64,000 nucleotides of DNA from Nitrosomonas ureae (GCF_900206265.1 NZ_LT907782.1:2108001-2172000), one strand, 5' to 3'. Positions 22,634-32,801 are shown, counted from the stretch's first letter. Translations and numbers: made by a program. Notes: generated by a model from the sequence alone, not told the origin.

Positions 22634-25600
22634 GGTTTACTTTCATCGATTCTGGCCTGATCATCTTGCGGCGGTGCGAGAGCCGTTGCTTCCTGCGGTT
22701 GGATTGTGTTTGTTGATTTCTTGTCGCGCCGCATAAGTTTGCCGATCACGACAAAAAACAGCGGGACAAAAAAGATCGCCAGGAATGTGGCCGCCAACAT
22801 GCCGCCGAATACGCCGGTACCGATTGAATGGCGGCTGGCTGCGCCTGCGCCGGATGCAATCACCAGTGGCAGTACGCCCAGAATGAATGCCATCGACGTC
22901 ATGATGATGGGACGGAAACGAAGCCGTGCCGCGTCAAGCGCCGCTTCGGTCAATGACATTCCCGCCGCGTACCGCTGATTGGCGAATTCCACAATCAGAA
23001 TGGCATTTTTGGCGGCTAATCCTATCAATGTTACCAATCCGATTTGAAAATAAATGTCATTGGTCAAATCCCGTGTCCAGATGGCCAGTAAAGCGCCCAG
23101 AATTCCAAAAGGGATCGCTAAAATAACGGCAAAAGGGATAGACCAGCTTTCGTACAAGGCAGCCAGCACCAGAAATACCATCAGCAAGGCAAAGGCGAAC
23201 ACGTAAGTCGATTGCCCGCCTGCTTTACGTTCCTGCAAGGAGATGCCGCTCCAATCGATCGAATATCCTTTCGGGGTCAAAATCTCATCGGCGACTTGCT
23301 GTAATGCTTCAAGCGCCTGCCCCGAGCTGTAGCCGGGTGCCGCGCCGCCCAATATGAGCGCCGAATTGAATCCGTTGAAATGCGTCACGGGATCCGGGCC
23401 ACTATTGAACTCGGTGGTGACCACGGAATCCAGCGGAATCATGGTGTGCGTGGTACCTGTCCGGGCGCGTACATAAATCTTGCTGATATCATCCGGATTG
23501 GAGCGGTATTCAGGCAATGCCTCCGTCTGCACCCGGTAGATGCGGCCGAATTTCACAAAATCATTGACATACAGATTACCAAAATAAGCCTGCATGGTAT
23601 CGAAAACCTCGGAAATCGGCACACCCAGTGCCTTGGCACGTTCGCGATCAACTGTCGCGAACAGTCGGGGCGCGCTGATGCGAAAATTGGTGCTGGCGAC
23701 TGCAATTGCCGGGTGTTCTGTGGCTTTGGCGACAAACTCCTGCGCCACAGCAGCAAATTCAGCGAAATCACCGCCGCCGGGATCCTGCAATTGCGCTGAG
23801 AAACCGCCGGTGGAGCCCAAACCGGGGATCGAGGGCGCATTAAAAGCCAGGATCAAAGCTTCCGGAATTTTGGCGAATTCCTGATAAGCTGCCGCGATCA
23901 TGCCAGGCACCTGCGCGTCGGCATGCGTGCGCTCATCCCAATGATGCAACGGGATAAACATCGTGGCTTGATTGGTCCCGCGAGTACCGAAAACAAAATT
24001 CTGACCGGCCAGCGTATCAGTGGAATGAACCGACGGAATAGTTTGAAAGTACCCTTCAATTTTTTCCAGAACTTCAATGGTACGCGTCATGGAAGCGCCT
24101 TCCGGTAACTGCACTACCGTAATAAAATACCCTTGATCCTCTTCCGGCAGAAAGCTTCCTGGAATGGTTTTGAACAGACCCACAATAACCAGTATCAGCA
24201 TCGTGAAAATGGCAAGTGAAATCACGGATCGTTTAATGACGGCTCCGACCGCTCTGGTGTACCTTGCCTGGGCCCAATCAAAAAACCGGTTGAATGTTTC
24301 CCAGAATCGTGCGGGAGTACCATGGCTTGGCTTGAGTACTAAGGCGCACAACGCCGGGCTGAGCGTCAACGCGACAAATCCGGAAATGGCCACAGACAGC
24401 GCAATGGTGATGGCAAATTGCTTGTACAATTCCCCGGTGATGCCACCTAAGAACGCCACGGGCACAAATACCGCAGCCAGTACCAGAACAATGGCAATCA
24501 CCGGCCCGGTTACCTCGGTCATGGCTTTTATTGCGGCATCCCGGGGCGAGAGTCCGCCTTGAGTCATATGCCGCTCGACATTTTCCACGACTACAATCGC
24601 ATCATCCACCACGATACCAACTGCCAGAACCATGCCGAAAAGCGTTAGGGTATTGATCGAGAATCCCAGCATATCCATGCCGGCCAGCGTTCCGATCAGA
24701 GAAATAGGCACGGCAAGTGCCGGAATCAGCGTGGCGCGCCAGCTTTGCAAAAAGAGGAAGACAACCAGAATGACCAATATCAATGCTTCGGCGAGTGTCT
24801 TGACCACTTCTCTGATAGAAACGTCAATGAATGTCGTCGTGTCGTAAGGGATGTCATAAGACACCCCGGCCGGAAAGCTGTTGGAAACTTTATCCATTTC
24901 GTCGCGAACCCGCCGCACGGTGTCGAGCGCATTTGCACCCGGCGACAGAAAGGTAAGTAAGAACGTATTGGGCTTTCCATTCCACCGTCCCTGCAAATCA
25001 TAGGACTGAGCACCCAATTCCACGCGCGCGACATCGCGCATCCGTACCATTGCGCCATCTGGGTAAGCGCGGATAATCATGTCTTCAAATTCCCTGACTT
25101 CGCTCATACGGCCGCGAGTTATCACCGGGATAGTTAATTCTGTGCCCTTGGGCGTGGGTTCACGGCCTATTCTGCCGGCCGGAAAGTCCCGATTCTGCTC
25201 TCTCACCACGGATGCAATTTCGGTGGGGGTGATATTAAGCTGCGCCATGCGGATGGGATCGAGGATCAACCGCATGGAGTAATTCTGCCCGCCGAAAATA
25301 ACCGCATCCCCGACACCGGGAAGCCGTTTGACGTTATCGAGAACGCGCAGCAAAGTATAGTTTGAGAGAAAAACGGTGTCATGCTTGGGATCGGTGGAAC
25401 TCAATGCAATCACCGCCAGTAAATCGGGCGATGTTTTTTTGACGGTAATGCCCTGCCGTACCACTTCATCAGGCAGTTGTGGCTCGGCCAGACGTTGCCG
25501 GTTCTGCGTTTGCACCTGGGCAATATCCACGTCGGTTCCAATCTCGAACGTGAGTTTCATGGTCATATGCCCATCGTTCGTACTGGTTGATTCATAATAC

Positions 25601-25830
25601 AAAAGATTATCGATACCCGGAAGTTGCACTTCGATGGGTCGCGCCACCGCTTCCGCGACGACTTCCGCACTGGCACCTGGATAATCCGCATCGATTTGCA
25701 CCATCGGGGGCGTAATTTGCGGAAACTGCGCGACGGGTAGCTTCTGCAGTGCAACTAAGCCGATAACGACAATGATAATGGATAGGACCGAAGCAAAAAT
25801 GGGCCGGTCAATGAAGAAATGAGAATTCAT
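22630..25830 (-). CDS. RND efflux transporter, AcrB/HAE1 family
   Basis: Proton-driven inner-membrane multidrug pump of 1066 residues. It starts with the canonical SHFFIDRPIFASVLSIIIV and has 12 membrane helices with two large periplasmic loops. The proton-relay region GIVVDDAIVVVENVERHM in TM4 holds the paired aspartates, and GLAAKNAILIVEFAN is in TM10. DYPGASAEVVAEAVARPIE marks a hydrophobe/amphiphile exporter rather than a metal exporter. It overlaps the adaptor gene by four bases. Confidence 0.95.
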   Translation of the reverse strand: MNSHFFIDRPIFASVLSIIIVVIGLVALQKLPVAQFPQITPPMVQIDADYPGASAEVVAEAVARPIEVQLPGIDNLLYYESTSTNDGHMTMKLTFEIGTDVDIAQVQTQNRQRLAEPQLPDEVVRQGITVKKTSPDLLAVIALSSTDPKHDTVFLSNYTLLRVLDNVKRLPGVGDAVIFGGQNYSMRLILDPIRMAQLNITPTEIASVVREQNRDFPAGRIGREPTPKGTELTIPVITRGRMSEVREFEDMIIRAYPDGAMVRMRDVARVELGAQSYDLQGRWNGKPNTFLLTFLSPGANALDTVRRVRDEMDKVSNSFPAGVSYDIPYDTTTFIDVSIREVVKTLAEALILVILVVFLFLQSWRATLIPALAVPISLIGTLAGMDMLGFSINTLTLFGMVLAVGIVVDDAIVVVENVERHMTQGGLSPRDAAIKAMTEVTGPVIAIVLVLAAVFVPVAFLGGITGELYKQFAITIALSVAISGFVALTLSPALCALVLKPSHGTPARFWETFNRFFDWAQARYTRAVGAVIKRSVISLAIFTMLILVIVGLFKTIPGSFLPEEDQGYFITVVQLPEGASMTRTIEVLEKIEGYFQTIPSVHSTDTLAGQNFVFGTRGTNQATMFIPLHHWDERTHADAQVPGMIAAAYQEFAKIPEALILAFNAPSIPGLGSTGGFSAQLQDPGGGDFAEFAAVAQEFVAKATEHPAIAVASTNFRISAPRLFATVDRERAKALGVPISEVFDTMQAYFGNLYVNDFVKFGRIYRVQTEALPEYRSNPDDISKIYVRARTGTTHTMIPLDSVVTTEFNSGPDPVTHFNGFNSALILGGAAPGYSSGQALEALQQVADEILTPKGYSIDWSGISLQERKAGGQSTYVFAFALLMVFLVLAALYESWSIPFAVILAIPFGILGALLAIWTRDLTNDIYFQIGLVTLIGLAAKNAILIVEFANQRYAAGMSLTEAALDAARLRFRPIIMTSMAFILGVLPLVIASGAGAASRHSIGTGVFGGMLAATFLAIFFVPLFFVVIGKLMRRDKKSTNTIQPQEATALAPPQDDQARIDESKP

Positions 25831-27032
25831 GGCGTACTTTGCAGAGTGGGTTCATCGGTGCTATGGGTCGATGAGGTTGTTTCCTTCTGACTAGTTACAG
25901 GATCGACCTTGGCACCCGGAAGAATACGGAAGAAACCTTCCACCACCACCCGCTCTCCAGGACGCAGGCCCTCTTCGATCAGCCATTCCTTTCCACGCCA
26001 CATGCTGGCCCGGATTGCTCTGAGCTCCGCTTTATCCTCCTTGTCGACGACATACACAAACGAACCGCTGGGTCCTTGTTGCACGGCACGTTGCGGAATC
26101 AGGATGGCCTCGGTGCGCGTATAGCCTTTAATGCGGATCTTGACGAACTGGCCGGGATAAAAATAGGATTGCCCTGGAGCAAAAGCGCCTTCAGGGTTGG
26201 GAAATACAAATCGCCCCTGCAAGGTGCCCGTTTCGGGCCGCAAGGCAACATCTGCAAAATCCAGCACGCCTTCCTGCGGATACACGCTGCCATCCGAGAA
26301 AGTCATAACGCCGCGTAACTGAAAAATATCCGGCCGCTGCACCTTGTGCTCAGCAATCTCACGGCGGCGGCGCAGAAGATAGCTCTCGGGAACGCTGACA
26401 TTGACATACATCGGATCCAACTGGTCGATGGTTGTGAGAAGCGTTTCCTGAGCGGAGATCAACCTTCCTTCATAAAAATGGCTGCGGCCAATGCGGCCGT
26501 TTACCGGCGCGGAAATCGCTGTATTATCCAGGTCAAATTTGGCTTTGATCAGATCATTTTGCGCGGCTTCCAGGGATGCTTTGGCTCCTCGAACCTCTGC
26601 TTGCGCGTCATCAACATTTTTTTTACTGACCGCTTGCTGCTCCAGCAGGGGAAGCACGCGCGCCAAATCCTGCTTGGCCAGATCGAGCCGCGCCTCAGCC
26701 TGAGCCACTTTGGCTTTGGCACTGAGATAGATGGCTCGGAACGGAACCGGATCGATCAGATATAACTGATCGCCCTTTTTAATATTGCGGCCTTCGGTAA
26801 AAAAAACCTTTTTGATGATTCCGCTGACTTGCGAACGGATCTCGACCGGACGAAAAGCTTCCGTTTGCCCGATGAATTCCGGCTCATCCTGAATCGCTTG
26901 CGTGGTTACCGTGATGACTTCGACCTGCGGTGCCGGGGCAGAAGTATCCGCAGGCGGTTTTTCAGCGCAGCCCGCCAGAAGAATCAGGCAAAATCCTATG
27001 CACAAGTAAATGTTATTCCTGTTTCGCCACAT
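25827..27032 (-). CDS. RND efflux periplasmic adaptor lipoprotein
   Basis: AcrA-type membrane fusion protein of 401 residues. From the ATG at 27032 (GGAG seven bases upstream) the lipobox LLAGC places the lipidated cysteine at residue 22. The lipoyl/barrel-sandwich halves (PVEIRSQVSGIIKKVFF and NTAISAPVNGRIGRSHF) flank a coiled-coil hairpin. It links the RND pump to the OprM-type channel. An upstream in-frame ATG at 27068 lacks an SD and would push the signal inward. Confidence 0.93.
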   Translation of the reverse strand: MWRNRNNIYLCIGFCLILLAGCAEKPPADTSAPAPQVEVITVTTQAIQDEPEFIGQTEAFRPVEIRSQVSGIIKKVFFTEGRNIKKGDQLYLIDPVPFRAIYLSAKAKVAQAEARLDLAKQDLARVLPLLEQQAVSKKNVDDAQAEVRGAKASLEAAQNDLIKAKFDLDNTAISAPVNGRIGRSHFYEGRLISAQETLLTTIDQLDPMYVNVSVPESYLLRRRREIAEHKVQRPDIFQLRGVMTFSDGSVYPQEGVLDFADVALRPETGTLQGRFVFPNPEGAFAPGQSYFYPGQFVKIRIKGYTRTEAILIPQRAVQQGPSGSFVYVVDKEDKAELRAIRASMWRGKEWLIEEGLRPGERVVVEGFFRILPGAKVDPVTSQKETTSSTHSTDEPTLQSTP

Positions 27033-27110
27033 GGCTAACTCCATGGTTTCATATTCTTTATTAAGCATGATGTGTTCAATCAGTTGAATGATCCTATCAG
27101 AATTACAAAA

Positions 27111-27668
27111 TCATGCGCCGGCGACATGTTTTTTGACCCAGGCAATATAGCGATCCATCCAGTTTTGCAGAAATTTCCTGCTGTCAGCGCCGATATCCCC
27201 GTTTGCATCGAATAACCGCTCTTTCATTTGGATAAACGCTTCGGGCTGGCCCAGCGTGGGTACATCCAGATACGCCAGAATATTACGCAAGTGCTGCTGC
27301 GCCATCGCAGTGCCAATAGCGCCTACCGATACGCCGAGAACGCCGGCGGGCTTGCCCGCCCAGGCGCTTTGGCCGTAGGGACGGGAAGCATGATCAATGG
27401 CATTTTTAAGTACGCCGGGGATTGAACGGTTGTATTCTGGCGTGACAAACAGCAACCCATGTGCCGCGCCGATCTCGGCCTTTAACCGTTTTACCGGTTC
27501 TGCCGGATTGCTGTCATCATCCTGATTATAAAGCGGCAAATCATCGATTCGAATCTGTTTGTAGGAGAACCCCGGAGGCGATAATTTGGCGATGGCGTGT
27601 GCCAGCTTTCGGTTAAATGAATCCTGCCGCAGGCTGCCCACAACGACAGCGATTTGATAGTCATTCAT
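27111..27668 (-). CDS. NADPH-dependent FMN reductase, ChrR/YieF-like
   Basis: A 185-residue flavodoxin-fold reductase. The FMN phosphate loop GSLRQDSFNRKLA, TPEYNRSIPGVLKNAIDH and SVGAIGTAMAQQHLR are diagnostic of the quinone/chromate reductase group. It sits between the outer membrane channel and the adaptor genes on the same strand, an unusual insertion into an efflux operon that suggests joint handling of redox-active toxicants. That link is an inference. Confidence 0.88.
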   Translation of the reverse strand: MNDYQIAVVVGSLRQDSFNRKLAHAIAKLSPPGFSYKQIRIDDLPLYNQDDDSNPAEPVKRLKAEIGAAHGLLFVTPEYNRSIPGVLKNAIDHASRPYGQSAWAGKPAGVLGVSVGAIGTAMAQQHLRNILAYLDVPTLGQPEAFIQMKERLFDANGDIGADSRKFLQNWMDRYIAWVKKHVAGA

Positions 27669-27710
27669 GATGATTTCCTCCGTATGGATGCGAGTGAGTT
27701 CAGGATAGCC

Positions 27711-29123
27711 TTACCGAGTCTCATGATCGCGGCTGTTTTCCGGCGCCCATCCACCGCCCAAAGCATTGTAGAGCTGGACAACGGATACGAGATGAAAGCG
27801 CTGGGCCGCACTCAGCGAAAATTCAGCGTCAAATAGGTTGCGTTTGGCGAGCAACACATCGACATAGCTGGTAATACCTCCCTGATAGCGCAGATCCGCA
27901 ACACGCAAAGCCGAGTGCAGGGCTTCAACCTGCTGCCGCTGTGCCTTGAGTTGTTCGCCGATGGTGCGAATCGCCACTAATGCGTCTTCTACTTCTTTGA
28001 ATGCGATCAGGATCGTTTGCTCATATTGCGCTAATGCCTGTTTTGCTTGCGCTTCCGCGGCTCGCTGCTCAAAGCCCAGGCTCTGCGCGTTGAGCAATGG
28101 ACCCGCTAAACCCAACCCCCCGACGCCAAACTCGCTGCCGGAAAGGAGCAGATTGGATAAAGCCGGACTGGCCACACCTAAAAAACCGGTAATCGACAAT
28201 TTGGGAAACCGCGCTGCTTTAGCCGCGCCGATCCGGGCGGTGGCGGCTGCCAGAGCTTGTTCGGCCTGAAGAATATCGGGGCGCCGTTGCAGCAATTCGG
28301 ATGGCAGCCCGGCGGGCACTTCGGGCGGAATTACCTGTTCTGTCAGTAGATGCCTGCGCGCTATCACTACCGGGTTTCTGCCCAGCAACACGCTGAGTTC
28401 ATTCTCTTTTTGTACCACCCGGCGCTCAAGTTCGGCCACCCGGGAAGCTGCATTCGCCCGCTCCGCCTCGAATTGATCCAGATCGAGGCGCGAAATGATG
28501 CCGCCTTGCAGTTGCGCGCGCGAAATAGCCACGGATTCTTCCCATGAAGACAATGCGCGGTGCGCAATATCCAGCTGGATGTCAAACTGCAACAGATCGA
28601 AATAGGATTGTGCGACTGCGCTGATTAGCGCCAGGATGATGGCGCGGCGGTTTTCCTCCCGTGCCATCAGTTCGGCGCGGGCGGCTTCGTTGGAACGGCG
28701 AATCCTGCCCCAGATATCGATTTCCCAGTTTAATGTTGTTCGCCCGAAATAGTTGAAAGGCGTTGGGAAACCGGGAATCCCGAATCCCCCCAATGTGCCA
28801 AATACCGGTGCGCTCGCGTCGTAATCGACATTAGGCACAAAATCCATAAACGCAATGCGCGATCGCGCCTGGAATTCTTCAACACTGGCGATAGCCCGTT
28901 TGAGATCCTTGTTTTCCTGCAAAGCTTGCCGGATCAGATGCTGCAGCGTTTCATCCTGCAACAATTCCCACCAGCGCATATTGGCAATCGATTCCCCTTC
29001 CATTTCCGACAATCGGAATTTCTCGGCGGTCTCCACTTGTGGGCGAATAAAGTCCGGCCCCATTGCGCAAGCGGTAAGCAGCAGGATGGGTAAGACTGAT
29101 AGTTGGCGAATCCAGCGTTGCAT
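27711..29123 (-). CDS. RND efflux outer membrane lipoprotein, NodT/OprM family
   Basis: Outer-membrane factor of the tripartite pump, about 470 residues from the ATG at 29123. The signal peptide with lipobox LLTAC puts the acylated Cys at residue 19, followed by AMGPDFIRPQVE. The OEP duplications are seen as LIRQALQENKDLKRAIASVEEFQ and LEQAEQALAAATARIGAAKAARFPKLS regions. It is the first gene of the five-gene efflux operon. Upstream in-frame starts extend across a palindromic promoter and are less likely. Confidence 0.92.
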   Translation of the reverse strand: MQRWIRQLSVLPILLLTACAMGPDFIRPQVETAEKFRLSEMEGESIANMRWWELLQDETLQHLIRQALQENKDLKRAIASVEEFQARSRIAFMDFVPNVDYDASAPVFGTLGGFGIPGFPTPFNYFGRTTLNWEIDIWGRIRRSNEAARAELMAREENRRAIILALISAVAQSYFDLLQFDIQLDIAHRALSSWEESVAISRAQLQGGIISRLDLDQFEAERANAASRVAELERRVVQKENELSVLLGRNPVVIARRHLLTEQVIPPEVPAGLPSELLQRRPDILQAEQALAAATARIGAAKAARFPKLSITGFLGVASPALSNLLLSGSEFGVGGLGLAGPLLNAQSLGFEQRAAEAQAKQALAQYEQTILIAFKEVEDALVAIRTIGEQLKAQRQQVEALHSALRVADLRYQGGITSYVDVLLAKRNLFDAEFSLSAAQRFHLVSVVQLYNALGGGWAPENSRDHETR

Positions 29124-29196
29124 TTTTTTATGTGAACATTGAAGATAGCGGCTTGTTACAGTATATATAAGGATGACCAGAATCACATAAACTTTT

Positions 29197-29212
29197 GTGT
29201 TGATGTCAACAC
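29197..29212. promoter_or_regulatory. palindrome overlapping a -35 hexamer upstream of the efflux operon
   Basis: GTGTTGA-TG-TCAACAC is a perfect 7-bp inverted repeat 74 bases upstream of the OprM-type gene. Read on the minus strand it contains an exact TTGACA -35 hexamer, and AT-rich TATATATA lies downstream. This is the expected layout for a repressor operator. No regulator gene adjoins the operon. Confidence 0.5.
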
Positions 29213-29390
29213 GGATTAAAAGCTTCACTGTGTGAGATTATGCTTCCCGCTTCGGATTCTGTTTTTTGCAACAGTGATGAGTGTGAGCATTTTTCACGCT
29301 CCGACCTCATTCTCTGTCAAAATTTTCATGGCTGACGGGAAACAGTCAAAACCTGTAGAATTAACAGGTTGAACTTTCTGAATCAATCCA

Positions 29391-32360
29391 ATGACCACAA
29401 CCGAAAGCCAAATCGAACACGATCTGATCAAAAAGCTCGATGACCTTAAATACACTTGCCGCCCGGACATCCGTGACCGAGAGGCGCTGGATAAAAACTT
29501 CCGGGAAAAATTCGAAGCGCTTAATTGCGTCAAGCTAACGGATTCAGAATTTTCCAGGCTGAGAGATGAGATCGTTAACGCCGATGTGTTCGCCGCTGCC
29601 CGCCACCTGCGCGAAAAGAACAGCTTTGAGCGCGATGACGGAACGCCGCTCTATTACACCCTGGTCAACATCAAGGACTGGTGCAAGAACAGTTTCGAAG
29701 TGGTCAATCAACTGCGTATCAACACCGACAACAGTCACCATCGTTATGATGTGCTCCTGCTCATCAACGGTGTGCCGGTGGTACAGATCGAGCTGAAAAC
29801 CCTCGCCATCAGCCCGCGCCGGGCCATGCAGCAGATCGTCGATTACAAGAACGATCCCGGCAACGGCTACAGCAAAACCCTGTTGTGTTTCCTGCAGTTG
29901 TTCATCGTCAGCAACCGCTCGGATACCTGGTACTTCGCCAACAACAACAGCCGTCACTTCAGTTTCAACGCCGACGAACGCTTCCTGCCGCTTTACCAAT
30001 TCGCAGGCGAAGACAACACCAAGATCACTCATCTGAATAGCTTCGCCGATGCCTTCCTCGCCAAATGCACGTTGGGCGAGATGATCAGCCGTTACATGGT
30101 GCTGGTGGCTAGCGAGCAGAAATTGCTGATGATGCGACCCTACCAGATCTATGCCGTCAAGGCCATCGTCGAATGCATCCACCGGAGCTGCGGCAACGGC
30201 TATATCTGGCACACCACCGGCAGCGGCAAAACGCTCACCTCGTTCAAGGCATCGACCCTGCTCAAGGACAACCCGGACATCGATAAATGCCTGTTCGTGG
30301 TGGATCGTAAAGATCTCGATCGGCAGACGCGCGAAGAATTCAACAGGTTTCAGGAAAAGTGCGTCGAAGAAAACACCCATACCGAAACGCTGGTAAAGCG
30401 GTTGCTCTCCGACGACTATGCCGACAAGGTGATCGTCACCACCATCCAGAAGCTCGGCCTGGCACTCGACGGCAACAACAAGCGCAACTATCTGGCCCGG
30501 CTGGAACCATTACGCAATCAGCGCATGGTGTTCATTTTCGACGAATGCCACCGTTCGCAATTTGGCGAGAACCACAAGGCGATCAAGGAATTCTTCCCCA
30601 ACGCGCAGTTGTTCGGCTTCACCGGTACGCCGATCTTCGACGACAACGCCAGCTATCAACAGATCGAAGGTCAGCAGGCGTCTTATAAAACCACTCAGGA
30701 TATCTTTCAGCAGCAACTGCACGCCTACACTATTACCCACGCCATCGAGGATCGCAATGTGCTGCGCTTCCATGTCGATTACTACAAGCCTGAAGGCAAA
30801 AGCCAGCCCAAGCCGGGCGAGCCTTTGGCTAAAAAAGCTATCGTCGAAGCCATTCTCGCCAAGCACGGTGCCGCCACCAACCAGCGTAAGTTTAATGCGA
30901 TTCTGGCTACGGCCTCGATCAATGACGCCATCGAATACCATGCTCTGCTCAAGACCGTTCAGGTGGAAAAACAGGCCGCCGACCCTGACTTCCAGCCGCT
31001 GAATGTTGCTTGCGTGTTCTCGCCACCCGCCGAGGGCAACAAGGATGTGCAGCAGATTCAGGAAGACCTGCCGCAGGAAAAAGCCGATAACGAACAAGCG
31101 CCGGATGAAAAGAAAGCGGCCCTCAAGGCCATCATCGCCGACTACAACGCCCGGTACGGCAGCAATCACAGCGTGGGCGAGTTCGATCTTTACTATCAGG
31201 ATGTGCAAAAACGCATCAAGGATCAGCAATATCCCAACAAGGACTTGCCCCACGCGCAGAAGATCGATATCGTCATCGTGGTGGATATGCTGCTCACCGG
31301 CTTCGATTCCAAATATCTGAACACCCTCTACGTCGATAAGAATCTCAAGTACCACGGCTTGATTCAGGCATTTTCGCGCACCAACCGCGTGCTCAACGAC
31401 ACTAAGCCCTACGGCAACATCCTCGATTTCCGCCAGCAGCAAGCAGCCGTGGATACCGCCATCGGGCTGTTTTCCGGCCAAACCACCAAACCCGCCAAGG
31501 AAATCTGGCTGGTGGACAAGGCCCCGGTGGTTATCGACAAGCTGCAAATGGCCGTGCAGCAGTTGGATGCGTTCATGCGATCGCAAGGGCTGCCCAACAA
31601 GCCCGAGGCCGTGCCCAACCTCAAAGGTGATGTCGCCCGCAGCCAGTTCATCAACCTGTTCAAGGAGGTGCAGCGCCTGAACACCCAGCTCGATCAGTAC
31701 ACCGATCTGACGCCTGAAAATAAGGCCACCATCGAGCAGGTACTGCCCAGGGAACAGTTGCAGGGCTTCAAAGGCGTGTACCTCGACACCGCCCAGCGTC
31801 TGAAGGAAAAGCAGGATAAAGACGGCGACAGTATTCCGCCCGAGGTGCAGCAGCTTGATTTCGAGTTCGTGCTGTTTGCAAGTAGCGTGATCGATTACGA
31901 CTACATCATGGCGCTGATTGCCCGCTACGCCAGCCAAACGCCGGGCAAGCAGAAGATGAGCCGCGCCGCGTTGATTGGCTTGATCCAATCCGATGCCAAA
32001 TTCATCGACGACCGGGATGCCCTTACCGAATACATCGACAGCCTCGATGCCAGCACACCCCATACCGTGCAAGGCGTTCGAGAGGAATACGCTCAATATA
32101 AGGTCGCCAAAACCAACCAAGCCGTCGCCGATGTGGCCGAAAAACATGGCCTCACCACTGCCACCCTGCAAACTTTCGTGGACGGCATCCTGCGCCGCAT
32201 GATCTTCGACGGCGAAGCCTTAAGCGAACTCTTCGCCGCGCAGGAGCTGGGCTGGAAGGTGCGCACGCAAAAGGAGCTGGCGCTGATGGAAGACCTGATC
32301 CCGCTGTTGCATAAACTCGCCCAGGGTCGGGAGATTTCAGGGCTTAAGAGTTATGAATGA
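29391..32360 (+). CDS. hsdR: type I restriction enzyme R subunit
   Basis: Motor and nuclease subunit of a type I restriction complex, 989 residues. The N-terminal PD-(D/E)xK nuclease has RYDVLLLINGVPVVQIELKT (about 119-138). The SF2 helicase follows with Walker A HTTGSGKTLTSFKAS (about 273), FIFDECHRSQFG (about 380), GFTGTPIF and QAFSRTNRVLND. The overall design resembles the EcoR124 (type IC) branch. Codon use is visibly GC-richer than in the flanking chromosome, consistent with transfer. It heads a six-gene locus. Confidence 0.95.
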   Translation: MTTTESQIEHDLIKKLDDLKYTCRPDIRDREALDKNFREKFEALNCVKLTDSEFSRLRDEIVNADVFAAARHLREKNSFERDDGTPLYYTLVNIKDWCKNSFEVVNQLRINTDNSHHRYDVLLLINGVPVVQIELKTLAISPRRAMQQIVDYKNDPGNGYSKTLLCFLQLFIVSNRSDTWYFANNNSRHFSFNADERFLPLYQFAGEDNTKITHLNSFADAFLAKCTLGEMISRYMVLVASEQKLLMMRPYQIYAVKAIVECIHRSCGNGYIWHTTGSGKTLTSFKASTLLKDNPDIDKCLFVVDRKDLDRQTREEFNRFQEKCVEENTHTETLVKRLLSDDYADKVIVTTIQKLGLALDGNNKRNYLARLEPLRNQRMVFIFDECHRSQFGENHKAIKEFFPNAQLFGFTGTPIFDDNASYQQIEGQQASYKTTQDIFQQQLHAYTITHAIEDRNVLRFHVDYYKPEGKSQPKPGEPLAKKAIVEAILAKHGAATNQRKFNAILATASINDAIEYHALLKTVQVEKQAADPDFQPLNVACVFSPPAEGNKDVQQIQEDLPQEKADNEQAPDEKKAALKAIIADYNARYGSNHSVGEFDLYYQDVQKRIKDQQYPNKDLPHAQKIDIVIVVDMLLTGFDSKYLNTLYVDKNLKYHGLIQAFSRTNRVLNDTKPYGNILDFRQQQAAVDTAIGLFSGQTTKPAKEIWLVDKAPVVIDKLQMAVQQLDAFMRSQGLPNKPEAVPNLKGDVARSQFINLFKEVQRLNTQLDQYTDLTPENKATIEQVLPREQLQGFKGVYLDTAQRLKEKQDKDGDSIPPEVQQLDFEFVLFASSVIDYDYIMALIARYASQTPGKQKMSRAALIGLIQSDAKFIDDRDALTEYIDSLDASTPHTVQGVREEYAQYKVAKTNQAVADVAEKHGLTTATLQTFVDGILRRMIFDGEALSELFAAQELGWKVRTQKELALMEDLIPLLHKLAQGREISGLKSYE

Positions 32361-32373
32361 TGAGTTGTGAGTT

Positions 32374-32748
32374 ATGAGTGGGAATGTGATTCGGGAAAAG
32401 TCGTTCGCCTTTGCGGTTCGTATCGTGAAGTTATGCAGCTTATTGGCAGATGAGCGACGGGAGTTTGTGCTGAGCAAGCAGTTGTTGCGTAGCGGTACGG
32501 CTATTGGAGCCTTGGTGCGGGAAGCGGAACACGCCGAAAGCAAGGCAGATTTTATCCATAAGATGGCGATCGCTCAAAAAGAGGCGAATGAGACGGCGTA
32601 TTGGTTGGAACTCTTACGTGAGTCTGATTTGTTGAGTCAAAAGGAGTTTGATTCTATTTTTTCCGATCAGGCAGAAATCGCTAAGATTTTGGCTTCTATT
32701 ATTCTGACTTCGAAGGGAAAGAAAAAAATGGTGAATGATGAATGGTGA
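32374..32748 (+). CDS. four-helix-bundle protein (23S rRNA IVS-type / TIGR02436)
   Basis: A 124-residue all-helical protein of the family first found in 23S rRNA intervening sequences and related to diversity-generating-retroelement Avd proteins. Diagnostic stretches are KSFAFAVRIVKLC, LSKQLLRSGTAIGALVREAEHAESKADF and ANETAYWLELLRES. It lies between hsdR and hsdS, flanked on both sides by similar ATGAATGATGA-type low-complexity DNA, so it looks inserted. Its role in the restriction locus is unknown. Confidence 0.88.
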   Translation: MSGNVIREKSFAFAVRIVKLCSLLADERREFVLSKQLLRSGTAIGALVREAEHAESKADFIHKMAIAQKEANETAYWLELLRESDLLSQKEFDSIFSDQAEIAKILASIILTSKGKKKMVNDEW

Positions 32749-32801
32749 ATTATGAACGACAAAAATAAGCTTGGCACTTCAACCCATCATTCATCATTCA
32801 C
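32731..32801. repeat. 14-bp perfect inverted repeat around the hsdS start
   Basis: GTGAATGATGAATG (32731-32744) and CATTCATCATTCAC (32788-32801) are exact reverse complements, leaving the hsdS ATG (32752) in the loop. A similar ATGAATGATGAGTTGTGAG tract lies at 32349, before the four-helix-bundle gene. The hairpin could sequester hsdS translation initiation or mark the edge of an inserted module. Confidence 0.7.

Noticed and set aside
30510-32171. Long open frame of 553 codons on the minus strand
   Set aside because: It is the antisense shadow of GC-rich hsdR; the plus-strand protein has every type I R motif, while the antisense product has none and is an artefact of codon bias.
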